Of a stretch of 64,000 bases of DNA, positions 17,681 to 27,215 are shown piece by piece (within the stretch, counting starts at the first letter, position 1; the number at the start of each line of letters is the position of its first letter). The translations under genes were made by a program, and so were the position numbers. The stretch spans positions 62,001-126,000 of the forward strand of contig JAPPAR010000019.1 of NCBI GenBank assembly GCA_026705445.1, written 5' to 3'. The notes under the pieces were generated by a model that was given only the letters and a program-made list of their open reading frames with translations, was not told where the DNA came from and ran no database searches. The DNA comes from Candidatus Dadabacteria bacterium (GTDB lineage Bacteria > Desulfobacterota_D > UBA1144 > Nemesobacterales > Nemesobacteraceae).

Positions 17681-19161
17681 ATCCGAACGACGAGACTAAC
17701 GGGTTGAGGAGCGAAATCGACGGGCAGGACGAAGGGGAATTCTCTGAGTCCGCACAGAGTTTTCAAAATGCCCCGTCTGATTCTCGAGCGGAAGACAAGC
17801 TCAAACACGTAAAGAGCAATGATTCCGACCAAGACCCTATAAGATCGTACATTCTCGCTATTGCGCAGCACTCCCTCCTTTCCAAGGAGGAAGAGGTTGA
17901 GATAGCAAGACAGATTGAAAAAGGCAAAAAAATAATCGCAAGAATGATAATAGAGAACCCCTTCATGATGAAAAAGGTTCTCAAGCTCGAAGAAGAGATA
18001 AAAGAAGGGGCACTCGGTGCGGGCTACCAAGGCGAGGACGTAGAATCCCCCGCTGACGGCGAAACATATAGAAATTCCGCGAGGAACTTTCTTCCAATCA
18101 GAGAACTTTTTGCTGAGACCGAAGAACTGAGAAAAAAACTTGATACTTCAACTCTTTCAAATACCGAAAGAGCCAAGATCTTTAAACGAATCAGAAAGAA
18201 TAACGAACGGACCGTAGAACTTCTTGACGAAATCGATTTCTCCTCTACGCAGGCCAACAGGATATACAACCTGGCCGTCGAATATGTGGACAGGATTGAG
18301 GGCGGGGATTGTGACTGCATGATGGATGGTTCAGACGATTCGATTGGCAATGGTTCGAAATCTGAATATTCTGAGGAGGAAATCGCTTCTCTTAAAAAGG
18401 TGCTTAGAAGGTTTGAAAGAGCAAAGAAGGCTACTAAGAAAGCCAGAAAAACACTTATCGAGTGCAACCTCAGGCTCGTAGTCAGTATAGCGAGAAAATA
18501 CGTTAACAGAGGGTTGCCGTTTCTCGACCTGGTTCAAGAAGGCAATATGGGGTTGATGAAAGCGGTTGAAAAGTTCGAACATGGAATGGGATACAAATTT
18601 TCAACCTGCGCCACATGGTGGATAAAGCAAGCAATTACACGTGCAATAGCCGATCAGGGAAGTCTTATAAGGATTCCCGTTCACATGACCGAAAATATAA
18701 ACAGGCTGAACAAGATCTCTAGATCCCTGATGCAGAAATTAGGGAGGGAACCCAGACCGGAAGAGATAGCCGAGGCAATGGACATACCTCTTGATAAGGT
18801 CTTGAAGATCATGAAGGTGTCGCGTGACCCGATTTCTCTGGAGTCCCCGATTGGTGAGGACGATTGCAGGCTGATGGATGTTATCTCGGACCCGACTTCC
18901 ACTTCTCCGCTTGACATGCTCGAAACCAAAGAATTGAACCGGATCATGCGCAACGCGCTCTGCACCAACCTCAGTAACGGGGAGGAAGGAGTCGTTAAAA
19001 TGCGTTTTGGTATAGATGAGGACAAGGAATACACCCTTGAAGAAATAGGGAAAAAATTGAACGTTACCCGCGAGAGAATAAGGCAGATCGAGGTAAAGGC
19101 CATTAAGAAGCTCAAAAGGTTCGGAAGAGCTCTTCCAATACGGGGTTTTAATACTGACTGA
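17677..19161 (+). CDS. rpoD: RNA polymerase primary sigma factor RpoD
   Basis: The housekeeping sigma-70. Region 1.2 begins near residue 50 ([10 protein letters not shown]), followed by a non-conserved region of about 150 residues, then region 2 with [16 protein letters not shown] and the -10 melting segment [13 protein letters not shown] (about 309-321). Region 3 contains [12 protein letters not shown], and region 4 has the -35 binding helix-turn-helix with [17 protein letters not shown]. The N-terminal 45 residues are acidic and low-complexity, so a normal region 1.1 is missing or much reduced. The TTG start at 17677 overlaps the dnaG stop in TTGA, implying coupled translation; no later start fits. 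Confidence 0.97.
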   Translation: MNPNDETNGLRSEIDGQDEGEFSESAQSFQNAPSDSRAEDKLKHVKSNDSDQDPIRSYILAIAQHSLLSKEEEVEIARQIEKGKKIIARMIIENPFMMKKVLKLEEEIKEGALGAGYQGEDVESPADGETYRNSARNFLPIRELFAETEELRKKLDTSTLSNTERAKIFKRIRKNNERTVELLDEIDFSSTQANRIYNLAVEYVDRIEGGDCDCMMDGSDDSIGNGSKSEYSEEEIASLKKVLRRFERAKKATKKARKTLIECNLRLVVSIARKYVNRGLPFLDLVQEGNMGLMKAVEKFEHGMGYKFSTCATWWIKQAITRAIADQGSLIRIPVHMTENINRLNKISRSLMQKLGREPRPEEIAEAMDIPLDKVLKIMKVSRDPISLESPIGEDDCRLMDVISDPTSTSPLDMLETKELNRIMRNALCTNLSNGEEGVVKMRFGIDEDKEYTLEEIGKKLNVTRERIRQIEVKAIKKLKRFGRALPIRGFNTD

Positions 19162-19170
19162 TATTCTAGC

Positions 19171-19198
19171 TTGACATTATTTTTTTCAGTGGTAATTT
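19171..19198 (+). promoter_or_regulatory. Promoter of the 5S rRNA gene
   Basis: TTGACA (19171-19176) and TAATTT (19193-19198) with 16 bp between. The predicted transcription start (about 19205-19209) coincides with the 5' end of the 5S gene. The 5S RNA therefore appears to be made from its own promoter and not as the tail of a long rRNA precursor. Confidence 0.65.
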
Positions 19199-19208
19199 CT
19201 TTTTTCTA

Positions 19209-19319
19209 GGGTGGCTATGCTGAAGGGGAAGCACCCGGTCCCATCCCGAACCCGGAAGTTAAGTCCTTATAGGCCGATGATACTGCTCCTTTCAGGAGTG
19301 GGAAAGTAGGTGGCTGCCC
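19209..19319 (+). rRNA. rrf: 5S ribosomal RNA, unlinked
   Basis: 111 bases with the 5S architecture. The terminal helix pairs GGGTGGC (19209-19215) with GCTGCCC (19313-19319). The conserved inner motif CCCGAACCCGGAAGTTAAG spans about 19245-19263, and the 3' half carries GGGAAAGTAGG. A T run follows directly (19320-19327) and can end transcription. No 16S or 23S gene is in the window, so the gene is separated from the other rRNAs. It lies 47 bp after rpoD with its own promoter. Confidence 0.93.
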
Positions 19320-19330
19320 TTTTTTTTCTT
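19319..19330 (+). terminator. T-run terminator after 5S rRNA
   Basis: Eight T bases follow the last paired bases of the 5S terminal helix. The helix itself, or the GC-rich 3' arm with the preceding hairpin, would serve as the terminator stem. This placement sets the mature 3' end close to the termination point. Confidence 0.5.
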
Positions 19331-19361
19331 CCCTTGCTTTCTCAAGTTTCCGGTGCCTGCG

Positions 19362-19964
19362 ATGTCAAAGACCAACGTTGCCGTGTTTGTTTCCGGAAGC
19401 GGAACAAATCTTCAGGCGGTAATAGATTCCGGCATAGAATCCGCAAACATAGCCGTGGTTGTCTGTGATACTCCTGGAGTCATGGCGATTGAGAGGGCTA
19501 GGAAACACGGTATTCCCGTGGAGCTCGTAAAAGGCAGGGATTTTGAATCAAGGGAAGAGTTCGAAAGACAGATAGTCGCGAAAATCGACAGATATGACAT
19601 AGGCCTTGTCGTACTTGCCGGGTTTATGAGGATACTTACTCCTTATTTCTTAGGCCGTTTCGCGAACCGTATCATCAACATTCATCCTTCCCTGCTTCCT
19701 TCTTTCCCGGGAACAAATTCAGTAAGACAGGCACTTGACTACGGAGTGAAACAAACGGGTTGCACAGTCCACTTCGTGAGAGAGGAAGTTGACGCGGGTC
19801 CCATTATTCTTCAGGCCATTGTTCCGGTTACGGAGGAGGATACGGAAGAGACTCTGCTTGAGAAAGTCCACGCTGAGGAACACAGGATACTGCCTGAAGC
19901 CATAAGGCTTTTCTGCGAGGGAAAACTGACTCTCAGTGGAAGAAAAGTCCTGATTTCCTTCTGA
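19362..19964 (+). CDS. purN: Phosphoribosylglycinamide formyltransferase
   Basis: Transfers a formyl group from 10-formyltetrahydrofolate to GAR in step three of purine synthesis. The N-terminus has the phosphate-binding GSGTNLQAV. The catalytic Asn-His-Asp set is visible as N and H in INIHPSLLPSFPG (about 103-115) and Asp in REEVDAGPII (about 139-148). Length 200 is normal. The ATG at 19362 is preferred because family members start just before this strand; an in-frame GTG at 19353 would add three residues. It follows the 5S gene and is convergent with aroF, leaving 14 bp. Confidence 0.97.
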   Translation: MSKTNVAVFVSGSGTNLQAVIDSGIESANIAVVVCDTPGVMAIERARKHGIPVELVKGRDFESREEFERQIVAKIDRYDIGLVVLAGFMRILTPYFLGRFANRIINIHPSLLPSFPGTNSVRQALDYGVKQTGCTVHFVREEVDAGPIILQAIVPVTEEDTEETLLEKVHAEEHRILPEAIRLFCEGKLTLSGRKVLISF

Positions 19965-19978
19965 GACCCGAGAAATCT

Positions 19979-20998
19979 CTAAATGCTTCTTCCAATGGCT
20001 TCGGCAACGGGGGCAGCTTTTTCCATCAGGTTTTTGAATGTTTTCGGTTTAAGCGACTGAGCTCCGTCGCTAACGGCGATCTCCGGGTTGTTATGAACCT
20101 CGACAATTACTCCGTCCGCTCCGGCGGCTATTGAGGCTAAGGTTACTGGAATTACGTACTGCCAGTAGCCGGTTCCATGGCTGGGGTCGGCGAAAACAGG
20201 CAGGTGGGTCTTTTCCTTGAGTACCGGGATAGCGTTCAGGTCAAAAGTATTTCTGGTCGCAGTCTCAAAGGTCCTTATCCCGCGTTCGCAGAGCATTACG
20301 TTACTGTTGCCCTCCGACAGTATATACTCTGCGCACATGAGAAATTCGTTTATGGTTGTTGACATCCCTCGTTTTAGCAGGACGGCCTTTTTTGATTTGC
20401 CGACATGTCTTAAAAGCGAGTAGTTTTGGGAATTTCTCGCTCCGATCTGAAGCACATCCGCGTATTCCTCGACCAGTTCAAGGTCATCCGGGCTCATTAT
20501 TTCGGTCACTATGGGCAGTCCGGTCACTTCTTTTGCCTTGATGAGAAGTTCCAGTCCCTCTTTTCCAAGACCCTGGAAAGAATAGGGAGAAGTTCTGGGC
20601 TTAAACGCGCCGCCTCTGAGCATTGACGCCCCTGAATTTTTTATGGAAGCTGCGATTGTCATTATCTGTTCTTCGCTTTCAACCGAGCACGGTCCTGCGA
20701 TTATTGGGATATTCCTGTCCCCTACTGTAACGCCTTCCACATTGAAAACGGAGGTTTCATCGTTCACTTCCCTGCTTGTTAGCTTGTAGGGCTGAAGCAC
20801 AGGAACGACCTTTTCGACTCCCTGTAGCTGTTTGAGAACGTCGAGGTCATGTGGCTTTCCTCTATCGTCTCCGACCACTCCGATGACAGTCCTGAGAATT
20901 CCCTCGATTGGATGCGGCGAATAGCCAAGTTCCTTTATAACGGATTTGACCTTGTCTATATCTTCCTTGGTCGCCTTTTGCTTCATTACTACTATCAT
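19979..20998 (-). CDS. aroF: 3-deoxy-7-phosphoheptulonate (DAHP) synthase, type I-beta
   Basis: Joins phosphoenolpyruvate and erythrose 4-phosphate, the first step of the shikimate pathway. Residues 1-70 form the ferredoxin-like (ACT-type) regulatory domain found in Thermotoga-type enzymes, which usually gives feedback inhibition by tyrosine or phenylalanine. The (beta/alpha)8 catalytic part follows, with IAGPCSVES (about 101-109), [17 protein letters not shown] (about 130-146), QIGARNSQN and the metal-site [10 protein letters not shown] (about 273-282). A GGAGG ribosome site lies 8 bp before the ATG. It has its own promoter and is not coupled to the trmB-aroB run upstream. Confidence 0.97.
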   Translation of the reverse strand: MIVVMKQKATKEDIDKVKSVIKELGYSPHPIEGILRTVIGVVGDDRGKPHDLDVLKQLQGVEKVVPVLQPYKLTSREVNDETSVFNVEGVTVGDRNIPIIAGPCSVESEEQIMTIAASIKNSGASMLRGGAFKPRTSPYSFQGLGKEGLELLIKAKEVTGLPIVTEIMSPDDLELVEEYADVLQIGARNSQNYSLLRHVGKSKKAVLLKRGMSTTINEFLMCAEYILSEGNSNVMLCERGIRTFETATRNTFDLNAIPVLKEKTHLPVFADPSHGTGYWQYVIPVTLASIAAGADGVIVEVHNNPEIAVSDGAQSLKPKTFKNLMEKAAPVAEAIGRSI

Positions 20999-21035
20999 TT
21001 AAAAAACCTCCATATTTTGTGCGGAACGGACAAAC

Positions 21036-21063
21036 TTAATACATAGAACATTCTTAATGTCAA
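21036..21063 (-). promoter_or_regulatory. Promoter of aroF
   Basis: Reading leftward, TTGACA (21063-21058) and TATTAA (21041-21036) are 16 bp apart. They lie about 40 bp ahead of the aroF start and its strong GGAGG ribosome site. No hairpin typical of a trp-like attenuator is obvious in the short leader. Confidence 0.6.
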
Positions 21064-21102
21064 TTATAATGTTTTTACATATCGACGTATTGAGCCTGTT
21101 TG

Positions 21103-21711
21103 CTAGGGAAGATTTAGAAAAACGGCGCTGAATATATCTTGCGAAGCTTCCCTGAAATGTTTTTCGAATTTCGTTTCTGTTTCTCCTCTTCTAGCCTCGA
21201 CGAAACCGGGTGGAGGGTGCACGGGATGGAACAAGCGACTTCTTTTGAATTCGGACACTATCTGCTCAATGTAGCTCAACTGATCGGTCTTTATTACGGT
21301 CCTCCCGCTTCTCGTAAGCACTTTTGCCAGGCAGCTTATAAATTCCCGGTTGAACATTCTGTGTTTTGAATGTTTTTTCTTCGGCCAGGGGTCGGGGAAG
21401 TTCACCAAGACAAGATCAAACATTCTTTCTCTGAAGACCTGTCTGAGTGCGATCTCAGCTTCAATGTGGAGGAATTTTAAGTTTTCCAGGGAGATCTCTT
21501 CCGCAGCACGCACCGCTTTTCGGAATCTTCCTCTCTTGATCTCGATACCAAGGTAGTTTCTGCTTGGGTCGCATTGCGCTGCGTTTATGAGAAATTCTCC
21601 TTCTCCAAAGCCGATCTCAAGTATTAGGGGTTTTTCGTCGCAGAAGATGTCTTTTTTGCCGATGGGAAGCGAAAACAAAGAGATGTCCACCGCAGGGTCG
21701 GTTAGCTTCAT
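21103..21711 (-). CDS. trmB: tRNA (guanine-N7)-methyltransferase
   Basis: Places m7G at position 46 in the variable loop of tRNAs, using SAM. Motif I is EIGFGEGEF (32-40). The substrate motif FPDPWPKKKHSKHR (about 106-119) is the family fingerprint, and the C-terminal part carries the T-E-T-K-F-E-K motif. Length 202 is typical. It follows aroB with 8 bp between, and probably shares its transcript with aroB, apt and the TIGR00725 gene. Confidence 0.97.
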   Translation of the reverse strand: MKLTDPAVDISLFSLPIGKKDIFCDEKPLILEIGFGEGEFLINAAQCDPSRNYLGIEIKRGRFRKAVRAAEEISLENLKFLHIEAEIALRQVFRERMFDLVLVNFPDPWPKKKHSKHRMFNREFISCLAKVLTRSGRTVIKTDQLSYIEQIVSEFKRSRLFHPVHPPPGFVEARRGETETKFEKHFREASQDIFSAVFLNLP

Positions 21712-21719
21712 TTTCCGTG

Positions 21720-22820
21720 TCAGGATCTGAAAGCGGAAATTATGGTCTTCTCCCCGATCTTTATTCCGTAATCTCCCTCATGTTCTTTCATCTTGCCTAT
21801 GCACTCGGGAAGCGACATTTCTATCTTGCCTTTTCTGGTTTTCTTGTCGATCTTCATGACGTCGATTATTTTCCCCACGTTTCCCCCGCGTGGAGGCTCA
21901 GTAGGAAGTCCCGCTCTCTGCAGAAGAAGGGTGAGCCTTTCCTGTTCTTCTTCGCTCCACCCTGTTTCACCCAGAGCGATTTTTCCCTCAATTGCCATTC
22001 CCGCGGAAATCGCTTCTCCGTGGGAGATTGTATAGTCGGATAGCTGCTCGATTGCGTGGCCGACCGTGTGCCCGAAATTAAGGATTTTCCGCAGGTTCTG
22101 CTCCTTTTCGTCCTTCTCGACCACTTCCGCCTTGATCCTGCAGCTTGTCTCTATCACCTCGAGCAGCGTAGCGTCGTCGAAATCGTAGATTTTCTCGATA
22201 TTTGCTTCTAGGTACTGGAAGAAATCCTCACTCCTTATTACACCGTATTTAATTATTTCGGCGAGTCCCTCCGCGAGTTGCTTCGGTTCAAGGGTTTTAA
22301 GCATGTCTGTGTCCACATACACCCGCCATGGTTGATAGAAGGAACCGATGAGGTTTTTTCCGTGAGGGGTGTCTACAGCAGTTTTTCCTCCCACCGAACT
22401 GTCAACGCAGGCAACTAGGCTTGTCGGCACCTGAACGCAGGGTACTCCCCTCATGTAAGTGGCGGCCACGAATCCTGCTATATCTCCCACGACCCCGCCG
22501 CCGAGTGCTATGACCGAAGAATCCCTGCCGAATCCCGATTCGAGCATCTTGTCTTCTATGAAGGACTTGATTTCTCTGGTTTTGCTTTGCTCTCCCACCG
22601 GAAAAACAATCATACTGACTTCTGGGAGCACTTCCCCAAGATCGCTCAGAAGTTTTGCTCCATAGAGATCCGCCACGTTTGAATCGGTTACTAGGGCATG
22701 GGAATGAGCTATGGATGCCTCGACCAGATCGCCGGCAATCTGGCTCAGAAGACCTTGGCCGATCAGGATTTCATAGGAATTATCTTCGTTTGACCTGACT
22801 TTGACTTCTATCTTTTTCAA
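21720..22820 (-). CDS. aroB: 3-dehydroquinate synthase
   Basis: Cyclises DAHP to 3-dehydroquinate, step two of the shikimate pathway, using NAD+ and zinc. NAD-binding GGGVVGDIAGFVAATY (about 106-121), the substrate segment SVGGKTAVDTPHGKNLIGSF (about 142-161) and the zinc ligands in ILNFGHTVGHAIE (about 246-258) and SHGEA (about 265-269) are all seen. Length 366 is normal. With aroF close by on the same strand, the first two pathway steps sit together, though aroF has a separate promoter. It is 3 bp from apt upstream. Confidence 0.97.
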   Translation of the reverse strand: MKKIEVKVRSNEDNSYEILIGQGLLSQIAGDLVEASIAHSHALVTDSNVADLYGAKLLSDLGEVLPEVSMIVFPVGEQSKTREIKSFIEDKMLESGFGRDSSVIALGGGVVGDIAGFVAATYMRGVPCVQVPTSLVACVDSSVGGKTAVDTPHGKNLIGSFYQPWRVYVDTDMLKTLEPKQLAEGLAEIIKYGVIRSEDFFQYLEANIEKIYDFDDATLLEVIETSCRIKAEVVEKDEKEQNLRKILNFGHTVGHAIEQLSDYTISHGEAISAGMAIEGKIALGETGWSEEEQERLTLLLQRAGLPTEPPRGGNVGKIIDVMKIDKKTRKGKIEMSLPECIGKMKEHEGDYGIKIGEKTIISAFRS

Positions 22821-22823
22821 TTT

Positions 22824-23381
22824 TTACCCCGGCATTTTAAGTAGGGACCAGACCGGGTGGGGGGAAAGAGCCTCGGCCCCCTTGAGTCCCGTGAGTTCTA
22901 CAAGAAAGAGGTGCCCGGCGACGCTTCCGCCTAGTTCTTCCACTAGGCGCCCGGTACTGTGCGCTGTCCCCCCCGTGGCCAGAAGATCATCGACGATCAC
23001 TGCCCTGCTTTTACCGTTTATCGCGTCTTTGTGAATTTCCAGAACGTCTTTTCCATACTCAAGATCATATGAAACGCTTGCGGTGTCGCTTGGCAACTTG
23101 CCGGACTTCCTCACTAGGATCAATTCTTTTCCAAGCTTATAGGATAAGGCGGAAGCGAAGATAAAACCTCGGCTCTCGGGCGCGACAAATGAGGTTATCT
23201 CCTTGCCGGCGAGCATTTCCGCCATCATGTCAACGGATTTTTGAAAAGCTCCGGCGTTTTTAACCAGCGTGGTTATATCGTAGAAGAGTATTCCCTTGCT
23301 CGGGAAATCTGGAACGCGTCTTATGTAACTTCCTATCTCTTCCAGTGCCATTTCTTTTTGCTTGTTCGGGGAGGTTTTCAT
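22824..23381 (-). CDS. apt: Adenine phosphoribosyltransferase
   Basis: Salvages adenine to AMP using PRPP. The phosphoribosyltransferase signature VIVDDLLATGGTA (about 128-140) binds the ribose phosphate. The adenine-binding RRVPDFPSKGILFYDIT (about 17-33) and the APESRGF flexible region (about 72-78) are present. Length 185 is slightly longer than the E. coli enzyme's usual core. The ATG overlaps the stop of the TIGR00725 gene by 1 bp, and aroB follows after 3 bp, so the genes form one tight run. Confidence 0.96.
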   Translation of the reverse strand: MKTSPNKQKEMALEEIGSYIRRVPDFPSKGILFYDITTLVKNAGAFQKSVDMMAEMLAGKEITSFVAPESRGFIFASALSYKLGKELILVRKSGKLPSDTASVSYDLEYGKDVLEIHKDAINGKSRAVIVDDLLATGGTAHSTGRLVEELGGSVAGHLFLVELTGLKGAEALSPHPVWSLLKMPG

Positions 23382-23848
23382 CAGGCCCTTTTCCCGAGGG
23401 AGGATAGCTCAAAGGCTGTTCTCACTGCTTCTTCCGGGGTTTCGCATTTGATAATTTCCTCAGAGACATCCCAGGTGTCAAGCCCGATAACGGGAATTCC
23501 GGACTTAAGTGCGAACGATATCTCCGACAGGGTGCCGAAACTGCCTCCAATGGCGATTATAGAATGGCTTGACTTCGCTACTATCACGTTTCTTGCTTCA
23601 CCCATCCCTGTAACTATTGGTATGTCGATGAATCTGTTGGCCAAGGAGGCTTCGGGTCCGGGCAGAATCCCGATTGTGGTGCCTCCGGCTGATTTTGCTC
23701 CTCGGCACGCGGCTTCCATAACTCCTCCCATTCCGCCGCAAAGCAGAAAACAATTCCCTTTGGCAATAAGAACTCCGACCTCTTCCGAAGTTCTTTCTTC
23801 CTTCTCACTTGCGTTAGCTGCTCCGATTACCCCTATGATCGTTTCCAT
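23381..23848 (-). CDS. TIGR00725 family (LOG-like Rossmann) protein
   Basis: A 155-residue member of the SLOG superfamily, related to the LOG cytokinin-riboside hydrolases and to the nucleotide-binding part of DprA. Visible are GVIGAAN (5-11), CGGMGGVMEAACRGAKSAGG (about 37-56), the ILPGP segment (about 61-65) and IAIGGSFGTLSEI (about 98-110). The usual LOG catalytic motif PGGxGTxxE appears as GGSFGTLSE. Adjacent to apt, a nucleotide or nucleoside substrate is plausible but not shown. The exact activity of this family is not firmly known. Confidence 0.85.
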   Translation of the reverse strand: METIIGVIGAANASEKEERTSEEVGVLIAKGNCFLLCGGMGGVMEAACRGAKSAGGTTIGILPGPEASLANRFIDIPIVTGMGEARNVIVAKSSHSIIAIGGSFGTLSEISFALKSGIPVIGLDTWDVSEEIIKCETPEEAVRTAFELSSLGKRA

Positions 23849-23953
23849 TAAAGTTTCACCGTGTTGCGTTTAACAAGCTTGTATAAAACAGTTAAAATCA
23901 CAGGTTCCAAAGTATACCACGGGTTTAAGCGATTTATATCACGGGAAAACCTT

Positions 23954-24574
23954 ATGCATTGCGCGAGAATTTGGCTGACGCTTATTTTTTCAGTTTGCTT
24001 CTTCTTTCCCTTTCCTCTTGAGGGAAGCCAAGTGAATCTCAGGATTCCTCACGGTTTTGAATTCGGGATTTCTAAAAAAGACGCACTTAATCTGATCGAA
24101 TCTTCCAAACTCAAGGTTATTTCTGATCGCGAGTACTCAAACGATCTGCGAAAAGTCGTTCTGGACGGTTCCTTGTCCGGAGTTGCTCTTGACCCGCCGC
24201 CCGACCATGAAACCCGGCTTGAATTTTATAAAGACAATCTTATGTCAAGTTCCATCTTGTTCAGTTTTGAGGATGAGGCCCGTTTTGCGTTCGCAAAAAG
24301 CGAACTTGTCGGTGATCTTGCTAATGTTCTCGGCGACGCTTTCGAGCAGGAGAAAATGTTCTCTTACGAGGTTCTGTCGTGGAATCTTTCGGACACAGTA
24401 GTACTTGCAAACGTGAACTCTAAAAAAAGAACAATAGAAATTGAATATATTCATAAACCTGTTCTGGAAAAAAAGACGGCGAAGGATCTGCGCCGCAAAC
24501 GCAGGGAGGATCCAGGAGATCCTGCCAGGCAGATGTTTATTGATAGCAACTTTTCAGCGCAGAAAAAGCGCTAG
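23954..24574 (+). CDS. Secreted or envelope hypothetical protein
   Basis: Not recognised. From the ATG at 23954 the protein has 206 residues with a clear signal peptide: a short basic start, a hydrophobic core (about 6-22) and a small-residue region before QVNLRIP. The rest is soluble, mixed alpha/beta, with a basic C-terminus (KDLRRKRRED). An in-frame GTG at 23861 would add 31 residues but would bury the signal peptide, so the ATG is preferred. It is divergent from the TIGR00725 gene. No partner or pathway is suggested by context. Confidence 0.7.
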   Translation: MHCARIWLTLIFSVCFFFPFPLEGSQVNLRIPHGFEFGISKKDALNLIESSKLKVISDREYSNDLRKVVLDGSLSGVALDPPPDHETRLEFYKDNLMSSSILFSFEDEARFAFAKSELVGDLANVLGDAFEQEKMFSYEVLSWNLSDTVVLANVNSKKRTIEIEYIHKPVLEKKTAKDLRRKRREDPGDPARQMFIDSNFSAQKKR

Positions 24575-24713
24575 CCCGTAAAAACAATGGTTTTTCCCTT
24601 GGGTCTTGCGACCTGCCTCGAGTAAAAAACCGGATTAGTTGAATTTGAGAGCGCGTCTATACTCATACAGCGCGAGAAAGCGACGCGGTCCTCCCTATTT
24701 TTCTCTTTGCGCT

Positions 24714-25034
24714 TTACGAAGGTCTTCCGTAAAGGTTCAGAAGCGTTCCTATATGGAAAGCCAAGGCTACGTATATACCGCAGAGAAAAAGCTTCTGATA
24801 GCCGGCAAGGTACTTGTTTACTAGGAATATAAGCGAGAGAAGTAGCAGGAACCACCCTATGGTTTCCAAAATTAGATGCGCAAGCCTCTGTACAGGCACT
24901 TCAGAACTCCCACTGGCCCTTGATCTGAAGACCTCCGGCAACTGCATGAAAACAAGGGAGAAGAAAGTCCCCAGTATATATGTGCCGACGAAAAATCCGA
25001 CCAGGACAAACAGAATAAGCAACAAAAGCTCCAT
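24714..25034 (-). CDS. Small integral membrane protein of unknown function
   Basis: A 106-residue protein with hydrophobic segments at about 2-30, 55-70 and 78-96, connected by a loop containing RSRASGSSEVPVQR. It looks like a three-helix inner-membrane protein, perhaps related to YggT-like or TM2-like small proteins, but no family was recognised. The overlapping frame at 24571-24855 on the same strand is less protein-like and was dropped. Between it and the upstream exported protein lie about 140 bp with no gene. Confidence 0.6.
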   Translation of the reverse strand: MELLLLILFVLVGFFVGTYILGTFFSLVFMQLPEVFRSRASGSSEVPVQRLAHLILETIGWFLLLLSLIFLVNKYLAGYQKLFLCGIYVALAFHIGTLLNLYGRPS

Positions 25035-25313
25035 GGTTAAACGACCTCGGTAAAAATAATATCATATTGCCGTATTATTATGTATAAGCGGTCTTGTTTT
25101 TTCCCGCTATACATGCGAATTGTTGCTTCTTAGGCGGTGCGGGTTCGGCAATTTTGTCAATTGTCTCCTAGTCCGGAATCGCTCTGCATGTGGTTTTACG
25201 CGCACGGCCGGTTATCGTTGATTCTTGTACAGCTAAAGTGTCTGCGTCTGTTTCTAACCCGCCGGTTTGTTCGGTTTGTTCTTGTCAAAGTCAATTTGTC
25301 CTTGTTAACATTA

Positions 25314-27215
25314 ATGGAAATGGATAGTCCTATATCTTCTTTTTCTGACCGCAACTATAGCAGCAACTTCCCGCGCGAACTCCTTTGCATACCTCAAAGC
25401 GTCGCCTTTTTGCTCTCGGGGCTTTTTTTTCTTCTCGTCCTTTTTCCCTTGGCTTTGGATGTTAGAGCCGAGGAAGACGAAACGGTTTTTATCTCCGGGA
25501 TCAAGATAAAGGGGTTAAAAGATATAGAACTCGAGAGAATAAAGGACTCCATGATAACTCCTTTTCCCTCAAGGAGACCTTGGAGAAAACGTCCGGAATT
25601 CAACGAGCAGTTCCTTGAGGACGATATAAAAAGAATAGAGCAGGTTCTCAGGGAACATGGTTATTACGGTTCCACAGTAACCCATACCTTAGATTTCCGG
25701 GATGGGAACCGAAAAGTGGATATAGAAATAAAGGTGGAGCAAGGGGACTCCGTAATAGTGAAGACTTTGAACATAGCGGTTCTTGGTAACCACCCGGACG
25801 ATTACGTCTCCGACGTCGCCGAGGTAATCCTCTTGGAAGAGGGGAAACCTTTTTCCCAGATAAGCTACCAGAGGTCAAAAGTTCTTATCACGGAGTTGTT
25901 CTCCGATAGGGGTTATCCTCTGGCGGATGTAAAATCCGAAGCGATTGTGAGCCTGAGGAGCAGAGAGGTTAATGTTGAATTCATCATCGATCCGGGCCAG
26001 GAATATTATTTCGGCGACGTGATGTTCGGGGGAAATTCCGATATTGCCACCAGACTTCTCGAGCGGGAGATAGAGTACGAGCAAGGGGACCTGTTTTCTC
26101 TCAAAGAAACTCAGAAATCACGGGCGAACATTTTTGAAACCGGACTTTTCAATTCCGTTATAGTGGATACTGAATACGACCGGCGGAACTTCGAGGTTCG
26201 GACTATATACAGCGTTACTGAAAGGAAACTCGGAACGATAAGGCTTGGAGTTGGATACGCCACGGAGGACAATCTAAGGGCGCAGCTATCTTGGAGCCAG
26301 AGGAATTTTTTTGACGGCGGAAGGATCCTTCAGGTCACTTCCAGTTATTCATCCCTGACACGGGGTTTACTGGCCAGACTTGATCAGCCCCACTTAGTCG
26401 GCAGAAACTCCAGTCTTGCTTTTTTGCTTGACGTGAGAAGGGATGATTTTCCGGGCTATGAGGGCTTGAGTTTCGATTTCAACAGTACCTTGTCCAAGGA
26501 GTTTTTTGATTATCTCACACTTTTCAGTTCCCTGAACGTCGTATTTGCGGATATAGACTCTCAGGTCGTAAGAACGCCGATTGAAAGTGCCCGCGACAGC
26601 GTTTTCCTGACGGCTGTTGATCTGGGAATTGAGTATGACCTGACCGACAGCCTTATAAGTCCTACCAGTGGAATGCGGCTGTTTTTCTTCATGGAAAGAC
26701 CGATTCAGACTACTAGCTCCGCCCGCACCGATTACCTGAAGTTTCTGGCCGAGTTAAGATACTACAAGAGTGTTTCTGGGATCGTTCTGGGAAAAAGGGC
26801 GACAATTGGAAATATAAGCACACTTGGGGGGACTGATTCGCTTGACGTGCCGATCTTCAAAAGATTCTTCGCCGGAGGCAGTGCAAGCATGAGGGGTTAT
26901 TCATTTCAGCATCTGAGTCCGCTTAATTCGGATCGGGATCCTCTTGGGGGCAACTCTATTATCATTGGCAACGCTGAAGCCCGCTTCGGGCTTTTTAACA
27001 AGCTTGGAGCGGTAATTTTCTTCGATTACGGAAATGTTTATTCAAAGAGTTTCGGTTTCAGTGCTTCCAACCTGAAGTACGCGGCCGGTGCCGGATTGAG
27101 ATACCATACGATTATCGGGCCGATCAGGGCGGATTTCGGCTACCTTCTAAACCCCGAGGATGAGGAAAGAGACGACAGATTCAAGATTTTTATAAGCATA
27201 GGGCAGGCTTTTTAG
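25314..27215 (+). CDS. BamA/TamA-family outer membrane protein (Omp85)
   Basis: An Omp85 protein that inserts or exports proteins across the outer membrane. After a signal sequence (about 28-48, ending near VRAEE) come POTRA-type domains over about residues 50-290. The C-terminal half is the 16-strand barrel, with [20 protein letters not shown] (the conserved lid motif containing G-x-x-S-x-R-G-Y) and a closing strand IFISIGQAF ending in phenylalanine. The length and the apparent number of POTRA domains (about three) fit TamA better than BamA, which has five. The frame runs open to 25137, but the ATG at 25314 (or 25320) places the signal peptide near the start. It is convergent with the aminotransferase gene, overlapping by 4 bp. 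Confidence 0.88.
   Translation: MEMDSPISSFSDRNYSSNFPRELLCIPQSVAFLLSGLFFLLVLFPLALDVRAEEDETVFISGIKIKGLKDIELERIKDSMITPFPSRRPWRKRPEFNEQFLEDDIKRIEQVLREHGYYGSTVTHTLDFRDGNRKVDIEIKVEQGDSVIVKTLNIAVLGNHPDDYVSDVAEVILLEEGKPFSQISYQRSKVLITELFSDRGYPLADVKSEAIVSLRSREVNVEFIIDPGQEYYFGDVMFGGNSDIATRLLEREIEYEQGDLFSLKETQKSRANIFETGLFNSVIVDTEYDRRNFEVRTIYSVTERKLGTIRLGVGYATEDNLRAQLSWSQRNFFDGGRILQVTSSYSSLTRGLLARLDQPHLVGRNSSLAFLLDVRRDDFPGYEGLSFDFNSTLSKEFFDYLTLFSSLNVVFADIDSQVVRTPIESARDSVFLTAVDLGIEYDLTDSLISPTSGMRLFFFMERPIQTTSSARTDYLKFLAELRYYKSVSGIVLGKRATIGNISTLGGTDSLDVPIFKRFFAGGSASMRGYSFQHLSPLNSDRDPLGGNSIIIGNAEARFGLFNKLGAVIFFDYGNVYSKSFGFSASNLKYAAGAGLRYHTIIGPIRADFGYLLNPEDEERDDRFKIFISIGQAF

Noticed and set aside
17254-18030. 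A 258-codon minus-strand frame across the dnaG-rpoD junction
   Set aside because: It is antisense to two conserved genes and its translation is serine/phenylalanine-rich with no motif.
24571-24855. A 94-codon minus-strand frame overlapping the small membrane protein
   Set aside because: The translation is basic and without a coherent fold, while the overlapping 106-codon frame is a clean membrane protein.
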